This document shows positions 25,610 through 33,756 of a stretch of DNA of 50,086 nucleotides, piece after piece. Under the pieces are notes generated by a model, which saw only the letters and a list, made by a program, of their open reading frames with translations, had not been told where the DNA came from and searched no databases. Numbering within the stretch: position 1 is the stretch's first letter; every line of letters starts with the position of its first letter. The stretch is from assembly GCA_027859095.1 (NCBI GenBank), contig JAQIBN010000278.1, positions 1-50,086 on the forward strand, in the 5' to 3' direction. Origin of the DNA: Spirochaetia bacterium. Lineage in GTDB: Bacteria > Spirochaetota > Spirochaetia > B11-G9. The position numbers and the translations under genes were made by a program.

Positions 25610-26510
25610 TTTCCTGGCTAATCATTTTATCACCATCAAATATAAAATGACCTTTTACATACTTACCCCTAATGGCAAGAGGCAGCCAAAGCTTATCATC
25701 TTCCCACATTTTATCATAAGGTATATTATCTGCTGCCTGCCAGAAAGGATCAGCCTCATCTGTTTCTATCATTTCTCCTGTATAGTCATCAGAAAAGTAC
25801 ACAATACCTTTAAGTGAATATCCATCCTTAAAAATAAATGATAATTGACCAACTTCTTTGAGATGTAAAGGTGTAAGCCCCGTTTCTTCCTGAGTCTCTC
25901 TTACCGCAGCATCTACAGGCATTTCAGCAAGTTCAATTCGACCACCTGGAGCATTAACTTTACCAGCACCAAGTCCTGTTTTTTTATTTATTAATAAAAC
26001 CTTATCATCTTTAAAAATGTAGCAAATTACAGCCGTTTCTTTCGGCTCCCATGCATCCCACTCAACTTCTTCCACTGTATCAGGATTTTCTGGAAAAGCT
26101 GTAACTTCAGCTTCTTTAACCTCTTTTTCTGCAGCTGCCTTTACCTCTTCCCCTGTCTCAGGCTGACAACTATCACATAAATTATTATCCCAATAGACAG
26201 TTTTATTAAAACTCATCTTTCCATTACAGCTTTCACACTTCATTTTAAATACAAAGATCTTAGCCCTAAGTAGATAAAGAAGTGCAAGAGCAAAAACAAA
26301 AGAGGGGAAAAGAAATATATCAGATAGTTCGAAGTGCTGAATCAGAACAAGTTCTACTTGTAAAAAAAGAAGAATCCCGGCCACCCATAATGTAGCAAGA
26401 CGTTTACGGTTACCATGTTTAACATGTTTTCTTTGGGTGAGATTAGCTATAAGAACAGCCATCATTAAGTAATATAAGGGTTGGGAAAGTTTTAATGCAA
26501 TCATGGACAT
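25596..26510 (-). CDS. Membrane-anchored Nudix hydrolase with a zinc-finger-like module
   Basis: Two or three hydrophobic helices fill the first 90 residues. A Cys pair module follows (CESCNGK...NLCDSC), then an acidic linker (EEVKAAAEKEVKEAE), and then a Nudix domain. The Nudix box GGRIELAEMPVDAAVRETQEETGL matches Gx5Ex7REUxEExGU, so catalysis is likely intact; the domain resembles MutT-type 8-oxo-dGTP diphosphatases. The track start at 26540 is a TTG. I prefer the ATG at 26510 (MSMIALKL), giving 304 residues, but the start is uncertain. The combination of membrane, zinc and Nudix parts is not one I recognise. Confidence 0.75.
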   Translation of the reverse strand: MSMIALKLSQPLYYLMMAVLIANLTQRKHVKHGNRKRLATLWVAGILLFLQVELVLIQHFELSDIFLFPSFVFALALLYLLRAKIFVFKMKCESCNGKMSFNKTVYWDNNLCDSCQPETGEEVKAAAEKEVKEAEVTAFPENPDTVEEVEWDAWEPKETAVICYIFKDDKVLLINKKTGLGAGKVNAPGGRIELAEMPVDAAVRETQEETGLTPLHLKEVGQLSFIFKDGYSLKGIVYFSDDYTGEMIETDEADPFWQAADNIPYDKMWEDDKLWLPLAIRGKYVKGHFIFDGDKMISQEIEEI

Positions 26511-26583
26511 GACACTACATTTTAGTAAACTCAAAGTCAAGGTTTTTCTAGTACAAACCAGAACAATAGGTTATCATAGGTTT

Positions 26584-27726
26584 ATGCAAGAAGTTCAAAA
26601 CAGTACAGATACAAACGATTTCCTAAAAAGCCTTGGTTTTCCAAGTGTCAGAATTCATCATTCTTTTAATCACTTCGATTTTACCAGAGATTCCAGGCGA
26701 ATTCTTGTAATTGGACCAATGGGTTCGGGAAAAACAGAATATTCATCCAGAGTATGGCGAGATTCACTTGTAGCCCTTAAGAAAAGTAAGAAAATTGCAG
26801 ATTTAACATCAACCAGAGACTCAGACAGACGAAAAGTTTTTTTTATACGCTCAATGCTAGATAAAAACCGGTTTCCTGATTATCCGGATGATGCCCTTGC
26901 ATATAGAGGGGGGTATGAACGCTGTGGAAATAATATTGCCCATATAAGTGATTCCTTTGAACTGGAAAAAGTTCTAAATGATAATAAAGATATTGGTACA
27001 TGGATAATTGATGAGGCATCTTTTTATGAGGAAAGACTGGTTTATGTAGTTAGAAATGCAAGTACAGAAAAGGGATTAAATTTTGTATTTCCTACATTAA
27101 TTTTAAATTTTCGCAAAGATATTTTTAATTCCACTGCAAGGCTTATGCTGGAAACTGCCACAGACGTATTCCCTCTTACAGCTTATTGTGAACATAAAGA
27201 TTGTATAGAAGATTCATTTTATACCTATAGATACTATCAGATTGATGAAGAAGAATGTCCTTCCCTATATTTCGATCCACTAATTGTTATTGGCGGTGAT
27301 AGAGAAAAACTAGGTTCTCTTGAACCTAATTACTGTACCAGGTGTGATATTCACCACTATTTACCTGGAAAAGAATATACATTTTTCACATTGAAACCTC
27401 TTGGAGAATCAGCAGCTTCTGGAAATATACAACCCCTTAGAAAAGAACTTTATTCCCTAAAAAATAAAATTGAAGATTCTGAACTTTATAGACACCTTCA
27501 TGAACGTTATGACAATAATCTAGATAAAAAAATAAATCTAAATTCATTAAAGGTTGATTTTATATCTGAAAAAGCCCTTATCTATCTTTTTGCGGAACAA
27601 AATCTTATAACAGAAGACCTTCTCTTAAAACTTGTTGAGGAACTTGGTCTTGACCGGCGTTATATGGAAAAAACTCTCTCAGATAACCGTCGACGAATAA
27701 ATCTGGATCAGAGACTACTGTTGTAG
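26584..27726 (+). CDS. Large thymidine-kinase-1-like P-loop protein
   Basis: The P-loop GPMGSGKTEYSSRVW resembles the TK1 motif GPMxSGKS/T. The Asp-Glu motif IIDEASFYEE and a zinc lasso domain (YCEHKDC...YTYRYYQ...PLIVIGGD...NYCTRC) also follow TK1 order. TK1 enzymes are about 190-200 residues; this protein has 380, with an N-terminal extension of about 40, inserts and a C-terminal helical domain of about 100 residues. The ATG at 26584 (MQEVQNSTD) is chosen over 26503, which lies inside the divergent Nudix gene. It precedes radA by 8 bases, suggesting co-expression with DNA repair. Thymidine kinase activity is plausible but unproven. Confidence 0.7.
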   Translation: MQEVQNSTDTNDFLKSLGFPSVRIHHSFNHFDFTRDSRRILVIGPMGSGKTEYSSRVWRDSLVALKKSKKIADLTSTRDSDRRKVFFIRSMLDKNRFPDYPDDALAYRGGYERCGNNIAHISDSFELEKVLNDNKDIGTWIIDEASFYEERLVYVVRNASTEKGLNFVFPTLILNFRKDIFNSTARLMLETATDVFPLTAYCEHKDCIEDSFYTYRYYQIDEEECPSLYFDPLIVIGGDREKLGSLEPNYCTRCDIHHYLPGKEYTFFTLKPLGESAASGNIQPLRKELYSLKNKIEDSELYRHLHERYDNNLDKKINLNSLKVDFISEKALIYLFAEQNLITEDLLLKLVEELGLDRRYMEKTLSDNRRRINLDQRLLL

Positions 27727-27734
27727 GAATTATT

Positions 27735-29135
27735 ATGGCAAAAAAGAAAACTGTTTTTGAATGTATAGAATGTGGACACCAGGATCCCAAGTGGCTGGGA
27801 AGATGCCCATCCTGCGGGAATTGGAACACAATGGAGAAGATGACTATAAACAGCGGCTCTGTCTCTCGAGGAAGTTCATCAGCTAATCAATCTCCAGGTC
27901 TCTCATCCAAAGGTTCAGTTATGCTTCAGGATATTGATATATCTGAAATTCCAAGATTTGGATCAGGATTTTCAGAAGTAGACAGAGTTCTTGGCGGTGG
28001 AATAATGAGAGGTTCTGCTATACTTCTGGGAGGAGAACCAGGAATTGGGAAATCAACCTTGATGATGCAGATTGCTGGTTCTTCTGATATAAATAAAAAT
28101 ACAGGTTCTTCGGGCAAGGTACTCTACATATCCGGAGAAGAGTCTGCAAGCCAACTTAAAATGAGATCCAATCGTTTGGGAGTAAAGTCCGATAAAATTG
28201 AAATCCTAATTGAATCAGATCTGGACAGAATTATTAATGTTTTAGATAGCTCAAAACCTGATTTGATAATTTTAGATTCTATACAAACAGTTGTGTCTGA
28301 AGAAGCAGGTAAAGTCCCCGGAACTGTAAATCAGGTAAAATTTTGTGGCCATTCTCTTATTAGCTGGAGTAAAAATAACAACGCTGCAATATTTTTTATT
28401 GCACATGTTACAAAAGAAGGTGTAATAGCCGGTCCAAAAATTGTAGAACACATGGTAGACACTGTACTTTACTTTGATCATTCCAATTCTGGAATACGCT
28501 TTGTAAGAGCGGCAAAAAATAGATTTGGATCAGTTGATGAACTGGGTCTTTTTACTATGGAATCCTCTGGATTAAAAGAAGTAAAAGATCCATCAACCCT
28601 TTTTCTTATTCAAAGAGATGACGGCATGCCTCCTGGAATAGCTGCAGTACCTGTTTTTGAAGGTTCCAGAGCATTAATGGTAGAAATACAAGCCCTGACA
28701 GTTCCTGCAAAAAGTGGTTTTTCAAGAATTTATTCAGATCGAATAGATAATAACAAAGTATCCCGAATTGCAGCAGTTCTGGAAAAAAAATTGAACCTCC
28801 GTTTTGCAGATCAGGATATCTATGTTAATGTAGCCGGAGGAATGAAGCTTAATGAAGTGGGTATAGAACTAGCCATTGCCTGTGCTCTCTATTCTGCCAG
28901 AACTAACATCCCATTCTCAAAAGAAACAGCCGTAGCAGGAGAAATAAGTCTTGCAGGTGAAATTCGCCCAACCGCACATATGGAAAGAAGAATTAAAACA
29001 GCCCTGGAAATGGGTTTTAAAAGATTCATAGGCCCGGTTCCCATAAATACAAGGCATGCCTTGTATCCAAAGGGAATCTATACAGGATCCAAAAACATAT
29101 CTGAAAGTATAAAATTAATTTTCAGCAAACAGTAG
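27735..29135 (+). CDS. radA: DNA repair protein RadA/Sms
   Basis: RadA is a RecA-like branch-migration ATPase. The N-terminal zinc finger CIECGHQDPKWLGRCPSCG, Walker A GGEPGIGKST, the RadA-specific KNRFGSVDELGLF motif and the C-terminal Lon-like domain (GGMKLNEVGIELAIACALYSA) are all present in 466 residues. The TAG stop codon lies inside the GTAG foot of a REP-like palindrome. Confidence 0.95.
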   Translation: MAKKKTVFECIECGHQDPKWLGRCPSCGNWNTMEKMTINSGSVSRGSSSANQSPGLSSKGSVMLQDIDISEIPRFGSGFSEVDRVLGGGIMRGSAILLGGEPGIGKSTLMMQIAGSSDINKNTGSSGKVLYISGEESASQLKMRSNRLGVKSDKIEILIESDLDRIINVLDSSKPDLIILDSIQTVVSEEAGKVPGTVNQVKFCGHSLISWSKNNNAAIFFIAHVTKEGVIAGPKIVEHMVDTVLYFDHSNSGIRFVRAAKNRFGSVDELGLFTMESSGLKEVKDPSTLFLIQRDDGMPPGIAAVPVFEGSRALMVEIQALTVPAKSGFSRIYSDRIDNNKVSRIAAVLEKKLNLRFADQDIYVNVAGGMKLNEVGIELAIACALYSARTNIPFSKETAVAGEISLAGEIRPTAHMERRIKTALEMGFKRFIGPVPINTRHALYPKGIYTGSKNISESIKLIFSKQ

Positions 29136-29177
29136 GGGCAGCCTCAAGGGTCGGGGCACCGATCCTTGTGACTGCCC
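29132..29177. repeat. REP-like palindrome of the GTAGGGG family at the radA stop
   Basis: GTAGGGGCAGCCTCAAGG pairs with CCTTGTGACTGCCC across a 14-nt loop. It has the same plan as the element at 23777-23830. Its GTAG supplies the radA stop codon. As a stable hairpin it may also end transcription between radA and the convergent TraB-family gene. Confidence 0.6.
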
Positions 29178-29193
29178 TGAAACAGAAAAACAA

Positions 29194-30375
29194 TTACCTA
29201 ATCAAATTCAACAAAAATGGAAAAGCAATAAACGTTCCAAGGGCACTTCCCACACTGGAAAAGAAGAAAACAACAAGAGCATGAGTAAATCTATTTCGAA
29301 AGAAACCACGTATAGATAAAATATCTTCCGGCAGGTTCTCAAAATCTGAGACCCTGGGTCTTCTTATATAACCTTCAAATAATCCGCTTACAAGACCAAC
29401 CCCAATAGTTGGATTTAAAGATGTAAAGGGTGCAGCAAGAAAAGAAAGAAGAATTGTCAGGGGATGAGCAAGAGCAATTAATGCACCTATTCCTGAGAGG
29501 ATTCCGTTTACCATAAACCAGTAAAAGAACATTTCAACACCCTTGTTCCAACCGGATTTATAAAACCCAAACCCCATAAGACCAGCTATTATTATAGGGA
29601 CTAACCATGGAATAAATTTTTTAATTTTCGAAGGTTTTGGAACCTGACTAATTTCAGTCAGATCTTTTGTAACTTTATTTTCATGAAGATCATTCAACCA
29701 CTTAACAATTCCATTTGCATGACCAGCTCCTATAACTGCAACAGTCTTCTTACCAGGGGCTGTAAATATATTTGTAGCAAGATACTGATCTCTTTCATCA
29801 ATAAGGACCTCTTTAACCGAAGGAAGATATTTAGCCATCTCTTCCATCATATCCTGAAGGGCGCTTTTTTCTTTTAATTGTTCAATCTCTTCTTCAGTAA
29901 GTTCTTCTTTAGAAAAAATTGAAGAAATCATTGCTCCAAGCATCTTATTTTTATTCCAAAACGAAGACTTTGACCAGGCACGACGCAGGGTTACCTGTAT
30001 CTCCCTATCACTAAAAGAAAAAGGGATTCCAGCTTCTTTGGAAACTTCAATAGCTACTTTCATATCTTCACCAGGAGTTGTCCCTAGATTTTTACCCATT
30101 TTCCTCTGGAATGAAGTAAGAACAAGATTAGCCAGAAGAAGGAAACCCTTCCCTTCTTTTAGCACCTTATCTATTTTCATATTCTCCCAGTTCTGCCCTT
30201 CTGACAAAGTCTTATAACGGGAAGCATCAATTTCGACACATACATGATCCGGTTTTACTTCTTCAATTATTTGTTTTACTTCATCTATACTATCCTGGGA
30301 TATATGAGCTGTTCCAACAAGTATTATTTCTCTATCACCCAGAATTACAGGGATTATTGTATCACTTTCCTTCAA
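29194..30375 (-). CDS. TraB/PrgY-family membrane protein
   Basis: The first 230 residues form a TraB/TIKI-like domain with the conserved GTAHIS motif near residue 17, VEIDASRY, and a second GxxH motif in GAGHANGI. Family members are linked to pheromone shutdown (PrgY) and metal-dependent proteolysis. The last 150 residues contain several membrane helices (FIPWLVPIIIAGLMGFGFY and others). The start is a TTG at 30375 with GGAG seven bases upstream. Substrates are unknown. Confidence 0.8.
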   Translation of the reverse strand: MKESDTIIPVILGDREIILVGTAHISQDSIDEVKQIIEEVKPDHVCVEIDASRYKTLSEGQNWENMKIDKVLKEGKGFLLLANLVLTSFQRKMGKNLGTTPGEDMKVAIEVSKEAGIPFSFSDREIQVTLRRAWSKSSFWNKNKMLGAMISSIFSKEELTEEEIEQLKEKSALQDMMEEMAKYLPSVKEVLIDERDQYLATNIFTAPGKKTVAVIGAGHANGIVKWLNDLHENKVTKDLTEISQVPKPSKIKKFIPWLVPIIIAGLMGFGFYKSGWNKGVEMFFYWFMVNGILSGIGALIALAHPLTILLSFLAAPFTSLNPTIGVGLVSGLFEGYIRRPRVSDFENLPEDILSIRGFFRNRFTHALVVFFFSSVGSALGTFIAFPFLLNLIR

Positions 30376-30408
30376 AATTATTCTCCTCTAAGCTTTTTGT
30401 GTTATATT

Positions 30409-31788
30409 CTAATCTATCAACTTATCTTTCAACTCTTCTTCAGCAAGATCTGTTTCGAACATTCCAAATATTTTTGCATCAGCGACTTCCAAAAAATAGA
30501 TATTAGCAAGGCGATGATTTCCTAATAGTTTATAATAAGTTGCAACATAAAATAAGACTCTGCTTTTTAAAGGAAGTTGTGTTTCCCTTGTAAGTTTACC
30601 AACCAGAAAAGAATCATATCCTGGCTCAGAAAACATTCTTGCAATATCATAAAAATAACTGTCCCGAGGCATATTATCCATAGATTTCTGCATGATAGCT
30701 ATACCAGCCTCTTTATTTCCATCTGCATATCTCGATATCCCTTCAAGTAAAAGATATGCAGGATCTTCAGGGAAATTTTCTTTGGTTTCTTCAAACATTT
30801 CTGCTGCAAGTCCATAGTTACCTCTAATATATTCAATCAGAGCCAGGGGTTCATATGCATAGAAATAATCAGGTCGTAGTTCAATTACACGATAATAATC
30901 TAAAGCTGCAGCATCATAATTTTTTCTTCCATAACTGATACCAGCCCTATAAACATATGCATAAAAAAAGTCAGGTTCGATTTTAATGGCCTTTGTAAAA
31001 TCAGAAAAAGCACCATCCATATCATTTACAAAAAGAAGTAATTTCCCACGATCAACATAGTTCCAGTAATATTCTCCATTTAGTTCTATTGCTTTGGACA
31101 GATCAGAAATAGAACCTTCTGCATCACTAAGACCAGATCTTGCTTTACTTCTATCTGAATAAGCAAAGGAATAATCAGGATTTATCTCTATTACCCGATC
31201 AAACTGTTCAATAGATTTTTCATAGGATTTCTCCCTCAGAAGAAGGTTACCATATCCAACCCTGGCGACTATATTTTCATCATCAAAGGAGATACTCTTT
31301 TTAAACGCATCTTCTGCTTTATCATACATTTTATCAGTAAGAAAAATTTCTCCTAAATATGACAATGCCTCTGCATTTTTAGAGTCTACTTCTAATATAA
31401 AATTTAGTTGTTCTTCCTGAGCAAGAGTATTCCCTTCCATCCCTTCAAGAAAAGACATATTAAAAAGTGCATCAATATTACCTGGATCCTTAGCTATCAA
31501 TGAATTTAGAAGAGTCCTTGCTTCATTGAATTGTCCTACTGCTAATAGTAAGGATGAATGTAAAATTTTAGTTTCTTCACTATCAGGATTTTCAGAATAT
31601 GCCATTTCAAATAATTCAAGAGCTTTAAGAGGATCCCCAACATTCATAAAAAATCCTATACTCTCATATGGTGATAATTCAACTTGAAGTTCTTCATCTA
31701 CCAGATCTTGTTCAATTTTTACGCTTGTATTGGTGGCACAACTGGCAAGCAATATCAAAATAGTCAAGAATATCCCAAAAACTCTCAC
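30409..31788 (-). CDS. TPR-repeat lipoprotein
   Basis: A lipoprotein signal peptide is clear (MRVFGIFLTILILLASC, with Cys17 as the lipidated residue). The rest of the 459 residues consist of about ten TPR repeats with the usual pattern (ALELFEMAYSENPDSEE, AEDAFKKSISFDDEN, AFSDFTKAIKIEPDFFYAYV). It is probably an envelope scaffold or assembly factor. The start is GTG at 31788 with AAGGAG five bases upstream; that site partly lies in a 6-bp hairpin. It is divergent from the gene at 31893. Confidence 0.85.
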   Translation of the reverse strand: MRVFGIFLTILILLASCATNTSVKIEQDLVDEELQVELSPYESIGFFMNVGDPLKALELFEMAYSENPDSEETKILHSSLLLAVGQFNEARTLLNSLIAKDPGNIDALFNMSFLEGMEGNTLAQEEQLNFILEVDSKNAEALSYLGEIFLTDKMYDKAEDAFKKSISFDDENIVARVGYGNLLLREKSYEKSIEQFDRVIEINPDYSFAYSDRSKARSGLSDAEGSISDLSKAIELNGEYYWNYVDRGKLLLFVNDMDGAFSDFTKAIKIEPDFFYAYVYRAGISYGRKNYDAAALDYYRVIELRPDYFYAYEPLALIEYIRGNYGLAAEMFEETKENFPEDPAYLLLEGISRYADGNKEAGIAIMQKSMDNMPRDSYFYDIARMFSEPGYDSFLVGKLTRETQLPLKSRVLFYVATYYKLLGNHRLANIYFLEVADAKIFGMFETDLAEEELKDKLID

Positions 31789-31790
31789 AA

Positions 31791-31810
31791 TGTCTCCTTA
31801 TTAAGAGACA
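31791..31810 (-). promoter_or_regulatory. Hairpin overlapping the TPR lipoprotein ribosome binding site
   Basis: On the minus strand TGTCTC pairs with GAGACA across an 8-nt loop. Most of the Shine-Dalgarno GGAG (31797-31794) lies in the 3' arm, close to the GTG start. It is shorter than the sigma factor hairpin and could be chance. Confidence 0.35.
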
Positions 31811-31892
31811 ATATACTGTCTGAAGTAAAAATAGACAAGACTGATGTTATGACCATCAAAATAAGTTGATATTTTAATCTTTCATTGTTATT

Positions 31893-33752
31893 ATGCGTCT
31901 GATGAACACAAAAATTAAAAACATCTATTATCTGGTTCCTATTTTTTTCCTTTTTGTTACAGGATTTCTGTTATTTCTTGAGTTCAGTGATAGAGATAAT
32001 TTTTTTAATATTCAAATTGATAAAATCCGTTTATCTGGTACCGGAGAACAGGGATTGGATAAAAATAGTCTATCCAATGTAAAATTAACACTACCAGGGC
32101 TTGCACTAAATTTTTCAAAAGAACCCATTACATTTCGAACCAAAGAAGGGACAATCTCTTCTGCAAATATTACAGGTTTTGTAAGTACAGAATCAGGGTT
32201 CACCCTTTCTTTTACAAACTCCCTGATAATAAACATCAATACTAACGATTCAACAAGTATAGTTTTTGATATCTCATACCGAGCAGATAGCACAGACACT
32301 GCAGGCTCAATTGTACTTTCTGTAGAATTTATGTCAGATCTACATCAGGTTTCATTTTTACCTTGTTTTTCCTATACTGTTTCTGGTGCTAATTATATGA
32401 TTGCCGCAAGAAGCGGTTCTATTTTCGATATGACAGCAGGATCATTAATGCTGCCTCTTACGAATAATTCAGCTTCTATTGTTATTGATGAAATAGGAGA
32501 TAAAGATCCTCTTCAATATTATTTCTTTGGAGAGCAAGCCCCTGTTTCAACAGATCTTTATGAATCTACTGTAGAAAATTTCATTAGTACAGCCTATGAA
32601 GGATGGCGTGTAGGACGGTTTAATTCTGAAAATGGAGATTGGGCTCTTGCTGAAGGAACAAATGGTTTTGATAATTATCTTCTAACTTCTTTTATATCAG
32701 AAAGCTTGAAACGGGGTCGTCTGGCTCAGATTGGTAATATCGTAGATACAGTCAATTCAAGAGAGGATGAATTTAACTTTCTAAGTGCAACATTTTCAGG
32801 TAATATTGTAAACACTAATTCTTCAAGAATAATAATAGACGATACTTTGAAAAAAAGAATTTCTACCGCAGTAAAATCTGAAGATATAACCCTTTTTCTG
32901 GAATCAAATCTTATGGAGGAATTATCCTGGATTTCATCATCTGCATTATTTAGAGATTTTAGTAAGTTTGTCTCATCTCTGGATCTTGGAAAAAGATATG
33001 TCCCAGCTGTACTTACAGGGATGGTAGAAGTCTATATGGCTTCAATTAAAATAGAAAATGATCAATATAAGGATTTGATGAGACTATTTTCTGTCATAGA
33101 AGAACAGATTTTTCCATCACTTACCCGGGTAAATAATGGCCTCTTTATATCTGGAGGAAAAGAAAGCCTTTTTGATACCTCACTTACAATTCGAACAGGA
33201 ATTGCATTGTATGAAATTGGAAAAATTGAATCAAATAATCTTTTTGAAACAATTGGAAAAAGTATGATTGTAAGCGTTCTAAGTCTGGCAGATGAATCGG
33301 GTATGATTCCTGAATTTATTGATAGAGAAAGTGAAATACATGGAAAAGGCTATTTTGGTGCTGATACTTTATATCCAAAATTAATTTCAAATAAATATTA
33401 CCCCCATGTAGTAAATTTCAAAGGAACAGCAGGAACAGATATCTCTGTATGGACAGCAGCAAATACTGTTTCCCATATTTCAACTAAAAACTCTTCTGTA
33501 TTTGAATTTACTTATCCCTTGAGTGGAGTTCATCACGTAGTAATAAAGGGTATTGAACCATTTACAAACCTTCAGATGAATGGAATAAACTGGAATAGCG
33601 ACAAAAGATTCCAATACTATTCAAGTGGATGGGTTTATGAACGGGAAGAAAAAACTCTATATATAAAACAGACTCAAAAGCGCACCAAAGAAAAAATAGT
33701 ACTAAATTATAGAGAGGCAACAGTAGTCAATACTGATACAGCAGGAGAATAG
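31893..33752 (+). CDS. Unrecognised membrane-anchored envelope protein
   Basis: The 619-residue protein has one N-terminal hydrophobic helix (IYYLVPIFFLFVTGFLLFLEF) that acts as an anchor or uncleaved signal. The next 170 residues are beta-rich, with many Ser, Thr and Asn and repeated strands, like a carbohydrate-binding or adhesin-like sandwich. The middle (about 220-480) is helical with aromatic residues (AYEGWRVGRFNSENGDWALAEG), loosely like an alpha-barrel glycosidase fold. A beta-rich tail follows. I recognise no family. The ATG has no clear ribosome binding site; MNTK four codons later is an alternative. Confidence 0.65.
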   Translation: MRLMNTKIKNIYYLVPIFFLFVTGFLLFLEFSDRDNFFNIQIDKIRLSGTGEQGLDKNSLSNVKLTLPGLALNFSKEPITFRTKEGTISSANITGFVSTESGFTLSFTNSLIININTNDSTSIVFDISYRADSTDTAGSIVLSVEFMSDLHQVSFLPCFSYTVSGANYMIAARSGSIFDMTAGSLMLPLTNNSASIVIDEIGDKDPLQYYFFGEQAPVSTDLYESTVENFISTAYEGWRVGRFNSENGDWALAEGTNGFDNYLLTSFISESLKRGRLAQIGNIVDTVNSREDEFNFLSATFSGNIVNTNSSRIIIDDTLKKRISTAVKSEDITLFLESNLMEELSWISSSALFRDFSKFVSSLDLGKRYVPAVLTGMVEVYMASIKIENDQYKDLMRLFSVIEEQIFPSLTRVNNGLFISGGKESLFDTSLTIRTGIALYEIGKIESNNLFETIGKSMIVSVLSLADESGMIPEFIDRESEIHGKGYFGADTLYPKLISNKYYPHVVNFKGTAGTDISVWTAANTVSHISTKNSSVFEFTYPLSGVHHVVIKGIEPFTNLQMNGINWNSDKRFQYYSSGWVYEREEKTLYIKQTQKRTKEKIVLNYREATVVNTDTAGE

Positions 33753-33756
33753 ATCT

